This document shows, piece after piece, positions 26,447 through 37,764 of a DNA stretch of 64,000 bases. The DNA comes from Dryomyza anilis (taxonomy: Eukaryota > Arthropoda > Insecta > Diptera > Dryomyzidae): contig OX638133.1 in the NCBI GenBank assembly GCA_951804985.1, forward strand, positions 54,713,122-54,777,121, in the 5' to 3' direction. The notes beneath the pieces are model-generated. The model was not told the origin of the DNA. It made no database searches and saw only the letters and a program-made list of their open reading frames with translations. The position numbers and the translations under genes are program-made. Each line of letters opens with the position of its first letter. The stretch's first letter is position 1.

Positions 26447-26620
26447 AGCCGAATTGAAAAAAAAATAAATAAAAACCAAAAAAAAAACTTTTTATATAAT
26501 ATAAATATTTAAAAAAAAAAAAAATAAATGAAAAATAAAAAAAAAAAAAAAAAAACAAGAAAAAACAAATTATTTTTATTTAATAGAATATATATATATA
26601 TAAAAAAAAATGAAAAAAAA

Positions 26621-26812
26621 ATGGATTAAAATACTTGCAGTAATTGCAACTACAAAATCAAAGAAAATGAAAAAATTACAACTACACTTTGTGGTCACTC
26701 ATTTCATATTAAGTGCTTCAATGAATATTTAAATAAGCATGCAAATTGTCCTTTGTGCAACGAAATAATTTTATTTTGGTTTGCCGAAAATGAATCAGAT
26801 GAGGAAACATAA
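26621..26812 (+). pseudogene. RING-H2-like small protein frame in element C
   Basis: ATG at 26621, Asp, an in-frame TAA (26627), then an uninterrupted frame to the stop at 26810-26812. Ligands follow the RING-H2 spacing exactly: C-x2-C-x14-C-x-H-x2-H-x2-C-x10-C-x2-C (first Cys 26636; last pair CPLC). LCGHSFHIKCFNEYL and CPLC carry the typical wording of E3 ubiquitin ligase RING fingers, with Tyr where a Trp usually contacts the E2. An acidic tail ENESDEET ends it. It lies between the leader frame and gag on the coding strand. The early stop means this copy is broken or is used as a second exon. Ligase activity is inference from the motif only. Confidence 0.6.
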
Positions 26813-26967
26813 AAGTAAACATTAATATATATGTATATTCTATAGAAAAAGAAAAAGAAAAAAGAAAAAGAACAGTAGAAAACCAACATGAATATCATGT
26901 ACATATGTATTTAAATTATTAGATTAAGTTATGTATTAACAAAACAAAATGTAAATAAATTTTAAGT

Positions 26968-27921
26968 ATGGAAATATGCAAAAATATACTCGAACTTTTA
27001 AATCAAATATTAAAGAATTTAAAAAAATCTGTCAATAGAAAACTCTCATTAGAATCTATAAATAAAAAAATTGAGGAACTTGAAACTCATAAAATAATAT
27101 TCGAAAAAAATTTGGAATATATAGAAAAAATAGAAGCAGATAAGATTTCAACAAATTTTGAAGAAACTTATTGCGAATTATTGGAATTTTTAGAAAAATT
27201 AAAAATAAAAAATATAACAAAAGAACTCATAACAAATACAGACACGTCGACAGGACAGATCCAATCAGATAATCAAGATTCAGAGGGTATACAATTAAAT
27301 ATAAACATGTCGAATTTCAATATTGAAACGGTGATGAAGATAATACCAAAATTTAATGGCATTTTTAAAGAACTTGAAACATTTTTAAGAATAACAGAAA
27401 TTATGTATGATACACTAAATGATCCAAGTAAAATAAAATTAATTGAATTTGTCTACCATGTAAAATTAAGTACAAATGTCAGAACCTCAATCATTGCGGC
27501 AATTCAGCCAACAAATTTCGAAGAACTAAAAACACTTTTAAAAGAACCTTACAAAATAAATACAACAATTCCACAAATATATACAAAACTTTCTAACTTT
27601 ACACAGAAAAATGAGTCGATAACGTCATTTAAAGAACAGCTTATGACAATAATATCTGATTTAAACCATTTACAAATAGAAGAATTGGGCGCGAATCCTA
27701 CAACAATTGAAAAATCAGTTGTTATAAAAATAAATGAAAATTATGCATTAAATATTTTTAAAAATGGTCTTCGAGACGAAATAAAGCAAACAGTGTTTGC
27801 AGCTCAACCAAAATCTTTAACAGAAGCAACAAATGTAGCATTAGAACTAGAAACATCTCAGAATACAAACAATATTTTTTACATGAACAGGAGAAATAAT
27901 TACAACAACACAATAATTTAA
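26968..27921 (+). pseudogene. gag: Element C gag, matrix/capsid part
   Basis: 317 codons, ATG at 26968. An N-terminal helical, Lys/Glu-rich stretch (residues 1-90; KIEELETHKIIFEKNLEYIE) likely forms a coiled coil. After residue 115 comes the capsid-like retrotransposon gag domain: IIPKFNGIFKELETFLR, SIIAAIQPTNFEELKTLL, ITSFKEQLMTIISDLNH and ALNIFKNGLRDEIKQTVF. The frame terminates at an early TAA after MNRRNNYNNTII, just as the Asn-rich tail begins, so a frameshift separates the two. Gag packages the RNA into virus-like particles. Confidence 0.85.
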
Positions 27922-28322
27922 ACAACAATAATTTAAACAATCAAAACAACAATTATAATAACAATAATAATAATAATAATAATGGCAGATACAACAATCA
28001 TGGTAATAGAAATAATAATAACCATAATAATAACAACAATAGCAGATACAATAATAATACACAAAATCAACGATATAACAATAATCAGAGTCAAAATGGG
28101 ATGCACAATAATCAAAATCAAAACAACAGAAACCAAAATGCTCACTATAATAATAATAATAATTATAGAAACAACAATCATTCACAAAACAATAGTCAAA
28201 ATCAAAACCATCAATACAACAGAAACCAAAATTCTCACTATAATAACAATAGAATATTACAAAAAAACGAGGAAAGCCCGGAGGAGGATCCGAACCATTC
28301 TCCACCGCAGGGCGAGAATTAA
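27919..28322 (+). pseudogene. gag: Element C gag, Asn/Gln-rich nucleocapsid-like tail
   Basis: In one frame this region reads as about 120 residues dominated by Asn with interspersed Arg, Tyr, Gln and His (NRNQNAHYNNNNNYRN type), then LQKNEESPEEDPNHSPPQGE and a stop at 28320. There is no CCHC zinc knuckle; RNA binding would rest on the scattered Arg residues. The AAC/AAT-rich DNA also produces long Ile/Thr- and Tyr/Val-rich frames on both strands, which are artefacts. It joins the protease frame through a frame change at about 28310, consistent with gag-pol frameshifting or with decay. Confidence 0.75.
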
Positions 28323-28708
28323 GAATATATAAAGTTTCAAATGATTTAACAAATTACGTAACATTCGAACTTAATGGTAATAATAATGCACTCAAACATT
28401 TAGTAGACACAGGTGCAGACTTTTCGTTATGTAAAAATAAAAACATAAAATATATAAACACAGAAAATAGTTGCAAACTAACAGGTATTACAAAAGAAGA
28501 AATTTATTCGTTAGGAACTTCAGAATTAACATTGCAAAGTACACGTTTTATATTTCAGCATGAACTTCATGTCGTAGATTCAAATTTTCCAATACCTTTA
28601 GACGGCATTTTAGGAAGAGATTTTTTAATGAAACATATGTGCATACTCGATTATGAAACATTCACAATGACTGTTAATACAAAAACAATGAGCTGGTGCT
28701 ACCATTAA
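28290..28708 (+). CDS. pol: Element C pol: aspartic protease
   Basis: An open frame with no internal stop, ending at TAA 28706-28708. The active site is KHLVDTGADFSLCKN; the hydrophobic wall is FPIPLDGILGRDFLMKHMC, followed by LDYETFTMTVNTK. Length and order fit a gypsy-type retropepsin of about 120 residues. The normal continuation into pol is in another frame from 28696, so the stop marks a frameshift. Confidence 0.8.
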
Positions 28709-28986
28709 AAACCAATTTAGAAGAAGTAAACTGTATTAAGGTATCACCACGATCAGAGGTAATACACCATTTAAATTTAAATCTTAAGGAAGACAGCGTA
28801 ATCCTTAATGATGAAATAGCAAAGGGAGTTTATGTAGCTAATACAATAGTACCATGCAAAAGCATATGCCATATTAAAATTTTAAACACAACAGATGAAA
28901 CTGTCGTTATCTCAGATATAACAATAATAACAGAACCATTATCTGATTATAGAATACTCGCCACACAAAGAACAAATAACAAATGA
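28696..28986 (+). pseudogene. pol: Element C pol: protease-RT linker
   Basis: 96 codons, LPLKTNLEEVNCIKV to RILATQRTNNK, with internal words typical of the connector in this lineage (ILNTTDETVVISD). No catalytic motif. After the stop, a further fragment in a shifted frame reads LLKIFDEFQNVFHLEDEPL (about 29040-29110), the usual lead-in to RT. Confidence 0.7.
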
Positions 28987-29234
28987 CGTTTTAAAAGGTT
29001 AATGAAATTGCTTAACATTGTAGGAAATGATGATAGTGCCAAAAAACAACTTCTAAAAATTTTTGATGAATTTCAAAATGTGTTTCATTTAGAAGATGAG
29101 CCTCTGACAATTTCTATAATCAAAATATAACATTATCAGACAATACACCTGTTTATATAAAAAATTATAGACTTCCGCATACACAGTATGATGAGATTAA
29201 TACTCAAGTACAGAAACTATATAATGATAACATT

Positions 29235-30110
29235 ATGGAAGACTCAGTTAGTCCATACAATTCACCAATTTTACTAGTACCAAAAAATTCGAAAGATACA
29301 ATAAAATGGCGTTTAGTTGTAGATTTTAGAAAATTAAACACAAAAATTGTTAATGACAAATTTCCATTAACACGTATTGAAGATATATTAGACAAATTAG
29401 GTCGCGCAAAATATTTTTCAACCTTAGATATGACAAGTTCATTTCATCAAATAAGTTTAAACAAAGCGTCAAGACAATTGACTGCATTTTCAACAAATAA
29501 CGGACATTACCAGTTTAAAAGATTACCTTTTGGTTTAAAAATATCATCAAACAGCTTTCAAAGAATGCTCACGATAGCATTAACAGGATTAGATTCCAAT
29601 GCATTTTTATACGTAGACGATATTATAATATTTGGTTGTAGTTTTTCCAACCACAATGAAAATTTAATTAAAGTCTTAGAAAGATTACAAAAGTATAATT
29701 TAAAATTAAACCCGTCCAAATGTAATTTTCTTAAAACAGAAGTAGTATATTTAGGCACACAAAACGGCATCAAAACTGACCCATCAAAATACAAAGTAAT
29801 TAAAGAATATCCAATTCCGAAAAACGCTGATGAAGTACGTAGATTTGTAGCTTTTTGCAATTACTATCGTAGATTTATAGTAAATTTTGCAAACATTGCG
29901 AAATGTTTAAATACAAGGAGACATCGGTACAGATTTACCAATCTCATTTGCCAGCAAATCATTAAACAAACACGAAGTAAACAAACCAATAATCGAAAAA
30001 GAATTACTAGCTATACATTGGGGTATACATTTTTTCAGACCCTACATTTTTGGTCAAACATTTATTGTGGTAACAGACCACAGACCTTTAGTTTCACTAA
30101 TTACACATAA
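29235..30110 (+). pseudogene. pol: Element C pol: reverse transcriptase
   Basis: The RT domain is open from the fingers to the thumb: SPILLVPKNSKD, WRLVVDFRKLN, YFSTLDMTSSFHQ (Asp 65), FKRLPFGLKISSNSFQRM, and FLYVDDIIIFG (Asp 128 and Asp 129). LNPSKCNFLKTEVVYLG and VRRFVAFCNYYRRFI complete it. The three catalytic aspartates are intact, making this the best-preserved RT in the window. After KCLNTRR (about 29915) the frame is wrong: a deletion removed the first half of RNase H, and the remaining residues to 30110 are out of frame. Confidence 0.9.
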
Positions 30111-30444
30111 AAACCCATCCTCAAAATTAACAAGAATAAGACTTGACCTATCAAGCTATGATTTTGAAATCATATAAAAGCAAGGCAAAATGAATACGAA
30201 TGCAGATGCATTATCGCGAATTAAAATAGATTCAGAAATTTTAAAACAAGTGATTCCAGTATCTACTGAAATCAAATCAACAACAAATGTGTTAGCAATT
30301 ACAAGAAAAATGTCTGCTAAAGATAAAGCAGAACAGGATAAATGCACTTCTCAACAGGAGCCTGATCAACTTCACATGTGGGAATGCACATCCAACAATG
30401 ACGTCAATAAAATAAACAAATTAAAATTTATTATAGAACGCTAA
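29926..30444 (+). pseudogene. pol: Element C pol: RNase H C-terminal half and tether
   Basis: Starts at GTDLPISFASKSLNKHE, continues with IEKELLAIHWGIHFFRPYIF, VVTDHRPLVSL and LDLSSYDFEII, and hits a TAA at 30175-30177. The same frame then continues from QGKMNTNADALSRI to the stop at 30444. The N-terminal RNase H aspartate (TTDAS box) is deleted; the Glu (IEKE) and Asp (VTDH) remain. Inactive. Confidence 0.8.
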
Positions 30445-30509
30445 TATTCGTAAGATGTAGCGATAATCCGCACAATCTAGATTGTACGCTGGAGAAACTA
30501 TTATCACAA

Positions 30510-31401
30510 ATGCGAAATGTAGATATAAATCAGTTAGCACTGAGCGTAGAAGATTCAATCTTCGATATTATAAAAAAAGATGTATTAAAAGAAAAATACA
30601 ATAAGCTGCAGCAAGAAAAATTAAATGGCCAACAAAATAAAACGCGTTCAAAATTATCAATATTAATATATAAACCACCGAAAAAAATAACCGACACTAT
30701 AACAATATAAATTAATCGAAGAATTCCACAATGCACCTTATACATGACATTTTGGAATAAGAAAAACAATTATAAAATTAAAACAAAGATATATTTGGAA
30801 AAATATGAATAAAATGGTAAAAAAGTACATATCACAATGTCATCTATGCATGAAAATAAACAAATAACACATACTAAAGAAAAATTAGTAATCACTGAAA
30901 CTCCAAGTAAAACTTTTGAAATAGTAACAATCGACACCGTTGGACCGTTGCGTATGTCCAATGGATATTAACAATACAATGCGAGCTATCGAAATTCTTA
31001 GTAGCATATCCAAGGGAAACTAAAGACGCAAATACAGTTGCTCAACTATAGTAGAACAATTTATTTTGAAATACGGTTGTTTTAAATCACTTAAATCAGA
31101 TAGAGGTACAGAATATGTTAACGAAACTATGAAACAAGTTTGTAAAATATTAGATATTAGACAGATCTTTTCAACACCATATCATCAAACTGTAGGCACG
31201 ATTGAAAGAAACCATAGAGTTTTAAACGAATTTTTACTTAAGTTTTCACAAGATAATGAATGGGATAAGTGGATATCATATTATACTTTCTCTTATAACA
31301 CAACACCAAATTCTAATGCACGCAATGTAAATAACAACGATGCGTCGCTGCTTTGTTTCAAGCACTGCTTTGACTCGTTATTATTACGATCGCTACAATA
31401 A
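30510..31401 (+). pseudogene. pol: Element C pol: integrase (broken, truncated)
   Basis: Fragments in several frames. The zinc finger appears as YISQCHLCMKINK (about 30826), the core's first Asp in IVTIDTVGPLRMSNG, the second in LKSDRGTEYVNETMK, and the catalytic Glu in VGTIERNHRVLNEFLL. The last open part, 31066-31401, reads YNTTPNSNA and then passes straight into 3' LTR sequence, so NARNVNNND onward is LTR and not integrase. The C-terminal domain is missing. Confidence 0.85.
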
Positions 31402-31808
31402 CAATTGTATGCACACGCGAACATTGAACTTGCCGCGATTGCCGAAATATGCAACAACTAATAAGCGCGAGCATTGAAAAATATAATAACAATAACAAAT
31501 TAGGCAATGCATGGCAAAAGAACGATAGTTACATAGGAATTTAAGGAATCGAAATATTGTTAGTTTTAAGATATTTTAAGTATAAAAGACAATGTAAATT
31601 TACAAATAAAGCAGAATGAAATCAGCATCAAATGCTTTATCTTCTCTTGCTGCTTTTAAATAAGCTAAGCAACCAAAACCCCTAAGAGCTGCTGTGTTTT
31701 GAATTAAACACTAAGCGCGCCTCTTGACCTGTTGCAGTAATGCTGGTCACCCTGCAAAAATAGGAACATATCAGAAAATAGAATAGGGCACGACTAACAT
31801 ATATTACA
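31311..31808 (+). repeat. Element C 3' LTR, 5'-truncated
   Basis: Matches the 5' LTR from its position 93 (ttctaatgcacgcaatg) to the end CATATATTACA. The deletion junction shares the word attctaatgca with the integrase side, a likely microhomology. It lacks a 60-bp part of the internal duplication seen in the 5' LTR. Confidence 0.9.
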
Positions 31809-34025
31809 CAAACATTAAATGCCTTTACATAAATATTTTATATTGTACATATAATAACCCAGCAAAAACACAGTCGGTCATTTTATTGATCATTTTAGGG
31901 GTATCAATGTTCAAGTTTCGATCAAAATTTCGGTCACATGTAGAATAAGGTCGGGAAAAAAAAGATCAAAACTTGTGTAAACGTGTGAGTTTACATCCCT
32001 GTCTTACGCACGTTTACACAGCTTTTTCTTACATGGATAAGTGAGTCGCAAACATTTTGCATTGTGTTGATGTTTCGGTCAGCAGTGTCTTGCTGGGAGT
32101 TATAGCAAAAAAACAATATCAATTATATCGTGTTGCCATCACCCACCTGCCAAATATGGCTAAAATTTCTCAAAAAATGGCTAAAAATGTCTAATTTTAT
32201 TTTATTTAATACAAAACACCAGATTAGAAACGCTTCGTTTAAGTGCCTCATTTTTTGAATAATTTTGGGGATTGGGCACTTAAATAATCCCTTAAATAAT
32301 CCCTTAAATAATTCATTTTAGAATGACATCATGTTTGTAAAAGGACACAGTTTATTCTACTGAAAATATACAGTTCTTTTGTCTAATTAGTGTGAAACAA
32401 AGTTTTTTTTCATTAATCGATTTTAATACTCACAAAAAATACCTTTTAACAGTGATTTTTTACCTCATTGTACTTTTACATACTCCGAACCAGTCTTTTT
32501 TTCAATATTTGTTATGTTAATAATCAATATTACAATTTTAGTTTAACAAAAAATACATATTTTAATTAAATTTTAATTAAGTATTTAACTTAGTATGAAT
32601 AGTGTATTTTTTGAATATTCTTGCGTCTGTTTGTTGCCATGCGATACAGGATAGCAACGAAGAGTTGTCGTTGTGAAAGTGTGTGTATAAGCATCGTAAT
32701 TCGTTATTTTTGTATTCTCTTCTTTCTGTTAGTGTTCGCTTTGTATCGTTTCAGTTTGTGTTCGCAAAGATAACTGTTGACATACGGTATGTGTAGCATA
32801 CTGATTTTTTTAATCTCTGACGAGAAAAATATGCCTATAGGAAATATTCCTTATATTTATAATGAATGCATATTCTCACTTCATTATGGCCTTGAGATTT
32901 TGAATTGTCACGTCAACATCACTTGATTTATACAATTATTTTTAAATTTTCTTGTTAAAATATAATTATATATAATATATAACTTTTTGTTGCATTGAAT
33001 CCCATATTCGTAATAATGATAATATGTTAATTGGATAAACTTTAATAACTTTTTTTGTCATATTGATATTAAAATTGTTATATATATTAAATTTTTTATT
33101 GAGAATTATTAAATCATTAATTAATTAATTAGTAACATCAATTAAAAATTACATTCGATAGAAATTTTTTTAATTGAATTTTTTTAAATACAGAATTTTT
33201 TATTTTTTTTTATTTTAAGAGTAAAATAGTTACATAAAAAAAAATATTTTGTATATTATTATTTCAGTGTTACAAATAATTGTTGCACTTTTACATTTTT
33301 GTTTATTTTAAGAAGAAGAAAAAATATTAAATTATATTACTTTTTGAGATGCAGCATTTCATTACAAGTACAAAATAAGTAAGGAACGAATTGTATATTA
33401 ATTAAAATTATTTCAATTAAACGAAAAAGGTTAAGAAAATAAATTAATTCAATATTTCAAAAAAACATAAATAATTTAAATATGACAAGTTTTATAAAAT
33501 ATTATTATAATGAATTTATTTCAATAATAATTGTTGAAACTCTTAAATTAAATTATTTGTTGGGATTTTATAGAAAAATGTTTGTATAAACTGATAAAAG
33601 CATTGGGATTCCTCTGTATATTCTATGTTAAACAAAACAAATATTTTGAATACAATGTCAGCAGCTCGCACGGTTCTAAATATTCGTATATTCCTTTCAC
33701 ATTTGAAAGACTCCCTGTAACAATAAACAAGGAGGTATTGTTTTTTTGTTGTAGTCTTAAAATTTGTATTTTCTTTTCAATATCATCAAAATTTTATCCG
33801 AAAATAAGAAAATAATTCTGTTAATCAGAAACTGTAAATAGTTTCTTTAATTTTGCTCCGGAAGAATCCTTTACTGAAGAAAATAATTTTAGAAGAAACT
33901 GAACGACGCCCAACCCAAACACAAAACAAAATGAAATCCATAAGAAAAAAAAAACTTAACAGAGTTGAATAAATCAAAAGTAATTGTTATATATAAGTAC
34001 AATATTTTATTCTGTGTATAATATG

Positions 34026-34946
34026 TGTTGTAAAGTTATATTTGTAAAGTTAGAGTTGATTTATTTTACAATTTAATTAATCAAAAGACACTTTTTTATT
34101 TTTAGAGTTGAAAAGACACTTTTATTAAATTTACTATTGAAAGACACTTTTACTATTTTAGTACCTCCACTTGAGGTTGGTTAAACTACAATCTTAATAA
34201 CAGTACCTTCGTTGCAAGCTTTTCTTAAATTATATTCTCACTATGTTCTAGTGAGTATTCACTTTCACTCAATTATGTTTCGTTGTATGTAGTGTGTTGG
34301 ATGTGTTGGGCTTCGATGGTTCTTGTGGAATTTGCTAATGGTGTTATCTCCAGTAGACGTCGTCATGTTTATACGCTGGACTCTTAGTCGGTCAAGAGAG
34401 TTTTGGTCCCGTTGACTTGGTTGACGATTCGTTCGAGATGAGTGTTCTTTTCTGCGATCTTGTCAAACATTTTGAAAACATCTTGGTGCTCATCTCACTT
34501 TATGTAGCTGATAGATTTCTGAATTGTTGATATCAGAAAATCGTTACTGCATCGCTTCTTCTATAGTGCGATGGAAGACATAATAATTTGACTTTTTATA
34601 TACATATTCAAGATCAATGTTGAATATTGTTTTCTGCATCTTGTTTCTGACAGTTGTAGTTTTATAATTAAAATACTTAAATTACTTGAATTAAAGTATG
34701 GTACATTATTTGAACTATTACTATTTAGTGTGGTATTAGTTTATCTAAACTTAGTGTCATGTAATGTATAGTTGTTTACGTATGCAATAACAATGAAATT
34801 AAATGTTGTTTGTAAGTGTTTAACTTATTTGAAACACAGTTATTTAGTGTAGCACTAGCTTTAGTGTAATTTTAGTGTATTATGTCCTTAGAACAATGGC
34901 TAAGATCGTCGTCTTATATGCGGAGGGACTCAATGCGGCAGACTCA
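34026..34946 (-). repeat. Element B 3' LTR (differs from 5' LTR)
   Basis: Starts TGTTGTAAAGTTA and probably ends GCAGACTCA (about 921 bp). Only the first 260 bp match the other LTR; after cactttcactcaatt the sequences are unrelated. The right boundary rests on the adjoining polypurine tract. Confidence 0.7.
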
Positions 34947-34960
34947 ATCCCCCTTCAAAA
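34947..34960 (-). other. Element B polypurine tract
   Basis: On the minus strand TTTTGAAGGGGGAT precedes TGAGTCTGCC, the putative LTR start. Confidence 0.65.
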
Positions 34961-36114
34961 ATGAAAAAAAAATATTTCATATAATTTTTTTTTTTTTATT
35001 ATATGTGTACATAGAATATATTGCACATTGCATATACATATATATTATTTAAAATTTTCTCAAGAATTGTTGAATTTATTCTATATTTTTTTTTTAACTG
35101 TGTTAATTTAGTTTAAAAATTTATTTAATTTCCAATACAAATTTAAATTTCCAAAACAAAATAAAATGTTAGATAAAAAATAAATTAATTAATAATTTTT
35201 TTTAATTTGTATTCCCCTTATTTTTTTTCATATATTTTTTCCTTTTTTCCTTTTTTGTTTATTATTTTTTTTTTGTTATCTGTTTTTTTTATCTCTTCTT
35301 ATTATATTTTTTTCTCTTTTTTTTTTCTTCAAAATTTAAAAATTCCTTTAAAAAAAAAAATCAATATTTAATACCTATATATATATTTTATTCATTTTAT
35401 TTATTTTACTAATATGTTTCCTCTTTTATTTTTTCAATTCAATTATTAAAACTTTTTGTTTTATTTCAACTACACTAAATAATTTAATGTATAAATCGCA
35501 TTTTTTTAATTTTAAATTCTTTGCTTTTATTTATTACCTGTTTTTTACATTTAATTTATTCTACTAATATATTTTTTTGTTCCCCTTTTTTTTAATTTTA
35601 ACTGTACTAAATATTTATATATCTCTCTTTTTTTTAATTTTAATACTAACTGATATTTTTCTTCTTCTTTAAGAAATTAAAATTATTATATTTAAGTTCT
35701 TCAAATTCATTTAAAATTTATTTGTTATATTCAAACTTATTCAAATTGAATTATATTAATATACAGAAGTACCTATAATTTCTCTGCATGTAAATAAATA
35801 TAATTAGAGTTGCGATTTATTTTCTAAACATGTTTCATATTTTATTATATTATTTGTGTGTACTTATATAAGTCACATTATATGAAACTTCCTACTGGCA
35901 TGACGGTAAAATTGAATTATATTTATTTGCATTGTTTATGGTATCAAAAAAAAACTGCAAGATCTGCATTTATATGTCAGCTATTAACGCTTGCTTAGTG
36001 TATGATATACATACGTTTGTACAAATTGCATATGTGCTTCAGCATGAAACACTTGGGAGAATGACCCTTTTCAAGGTTTGATAGCTCGCGCTATTAATAT
36101 AGGTCAGTAAGACA

Positions 36115-36196
<82 letters not shown>

Positions 36197-36345
36197 TTAC
36201 TAAATTATTGTTTTTAATATGTCCTATCGTATTTTTTTATTACTATAATTTTTCCTTTGTTTTTTACTTACTGTTTTCCTAAACTATTTATATTTATTTT
36301 TTCCTCTAAATGACGAGTTATAATTTTTAGTTTTAACGGCATACA
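34961..36345 (-). other. Element B 3' noncoding region
   Basis: T-rich on the plus strand (long runs at 34985-35350), no frame of interest, no envelope gene. A (TA)n tract at 36119-36186 occupies the place of the one in element A. Confidence 0.6.
36119..36186. repeat. (TA)n microsatellite
   Basis: About 34 uninterrupted TA units followed by a T run. Confidence 0.95.
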
Positions 36346-37271
36346 CTATTTGTAATATGCCTTTAACCAATTATTGTGAACTTTCTTATCTTTGTTTTTG
36401 ATCAATATCGTCGTGGTCACTGGCCCACTTCCCTCTACGACCACGTAGGGTCCCTTCCAAATTGGAGAGAACTTATTCTTCCTAGTTTGGTTTTTCATTA
36501 AAACCATGTCGTGAGGATTGAATTGTATAGGGTTGAGGTTCTTGTCGTATTGTTTTTTCGACACCTCCTTGGCTCTACATTGATTTTGCCTGACGATCTC
36601 GTGTGATCGCTATATTTGAACTTTAGTACCTTATTGTAGTCTTCTGCGTTATATAAAGGTGAACATTTACGCTTTAAATTCGTAGGCATGTCGAAGTCAA
36701 ACCCGTACAACATACGGAATGGTGTTTGACCCGTCGACGTATGCACCGTGTTATTATGAACATGTATTGCAAAATTTAACCATTGGTCCGAGTTTGACCT
36801 ATCCTCTTTAGAAAAACTACGTAAATATTCAGCTAGTGGACGATGACTTCGTTCCAATGACCCATTAGCCTGTGGATGGTAGGGTGTTATATGTAATTTT
36901 TTAATTCCTAACAATTAACATGTATCCAAAAATAGTTTGGAAACGAAGTTCGATCCATTGTCTGTTACCAATACTTTGGGTATATTGTGGCGTGTAACTA
37001 TTTCGTTGAAGAATGCTTTGGCTACGGTGTTGGCTTCCGCATCGGGTATAGCCACACAGCACATAAATTTTGAAAAATCGTCCTGAAACGTTAAGATGTA
37101 TTTATTCCCTGAAATGGTTTCAGGCAGAATACCCACCAGGTCCATGTACACTTTGTCAAAGGGTCTGACTGGCGTATCAGTTAGAACCATTGGCATCTTC
37201 GTCAGCCTTAAACTCTTGTTTACCTGACATTTTGAACAATTTTTCACATAATCCTTTATTTGCTTCTGCAT
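36346..37271 (-). pseudogene. pol: Element B pol: integrase core and C-terminus
   Basis: Three adjoining frames. 36915-37271 has the zinc-finger end NCSKCQVNK, Asp in VYMDLVGILPE and Asp in LVTDNGSNFVSKLF; it stops at a TAA where element A has Lys (CKLLG). 36498-36914 continues HITPYHPQANGSLERSHRP with the catalytic Glu, then shifts frame near 36610. 36346-36564 gives the C-terminal MVLMKNQTRKNKFSPIWKGP and HNNWLKAYYK. Catalytic residues are present but dispersed over frames. Confidence 0.85.
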
Positions 37272-37283
37272 ACCCTTCCATCG

Positions 37284-37476
37284 GAAAATGACAATATAAT
37301 AACTCTAGCTGAAGCTCGGGACATATAGACGGTAATTAAAGATTTTCACGAATTTCAAGAATTCTTAAAAATATTTTTACGCCCCCTTGGTGACCACCTA
37401 ACGGTGAATCGTGAAAATCTTTAATTACCGTCTCTATGTCCCGAGGTTCAGCTAGAGTTATTATATTGTCATTTTC
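37284..37476. repeat. 68-bp inverted duplication inside element B integrase
   Basis: Arm 37284-37351 (gaaaatgacaatataataac...) is the complement, with two or three mismatches, of 37409-37476. Element A has no such insert, so it arose within B. Confidence 0.85.
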
Positions 37477-37764
37477 CTTTGTTATCAAATCGTCAGGATC
37501 GCATTCTGACTGTTTCTTATCGTCTTCCTTGTCTCTTTTCATGGTTTTCGAACGTGTTTGTACTACAAATACTTTTTCAGTTTTATTCGGTATGCGGCTA
37601 AGCGCATCAGCGTTTATATTACTTTTTCCCGATTTGTAATGAATTTCGAAATCATATTCCGATAACATGTGTCGAAAACGCCCAAGACGTGATGTCTGAT
37701 ATTTTATGTTTGCTATACCCTTTAGGGACTGATGATCTGTATAAATTTTAAATGGTCTTCCCAA
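37336..37764 (-). pseudogene. pol: Element B pol: RNase H end and integrase N-terminus
   Basis: YTDHQSLKGIANIKYQTSRL and LSEYDFEIHYKSGKSN (RNase H end), DALSRIPNKTEKVFVVQTR (tether), then DIETVIKDFHDSPLGGHQGG (first half of the zinc finger). After VKIFLRI the frame is destroyed by the inverted duplication at 37284-37351. Confidence 0.85.

Larger units (their letters stand above)
25629..31808 (+). mobile_element. Ty3/gypsy LTR retrotransposon C
   Basis: 6,180 bp, plus strand, inserted in U3 with 4-bp duplication caaa (25625-25628, 31809-31812). Order: complete 5' LTR, primer binding site, two short upstream frames (one RING-H2-like), gag with Asn-rich tail, protease, RT, partial RNase H, partial integrase, 3' LTR lacking its first 92 bp. 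A deletion joined the integrase frame directly to the LTR at 31310. Unlike A and B, gag has no CCHC knuckle. Pol resembles the insect gypsy lineages around 412/mdg1 or mdg3; the exact clade is not settled. Confidence 0.9.
23380..32980 (+). repeat. Satellite-like tandem unit U3 (with insertions)
   Basis: Junction with U2 at 23380. Contains mini-me copy C at exactly the site used by copy B, and LTR element C. Without them it is about 2.75 kb. A further short deletion (after gtttggacatgaccat, 25374) is private to this unit. Confidence 0.8.

Noticed and set aside
27847..28305. Antisense Tyr/Cys- and Val/Ile-rich frames opposite the element C gag tail
   Set aside because: Mirror translation of AAC/AAT-rich DNA.
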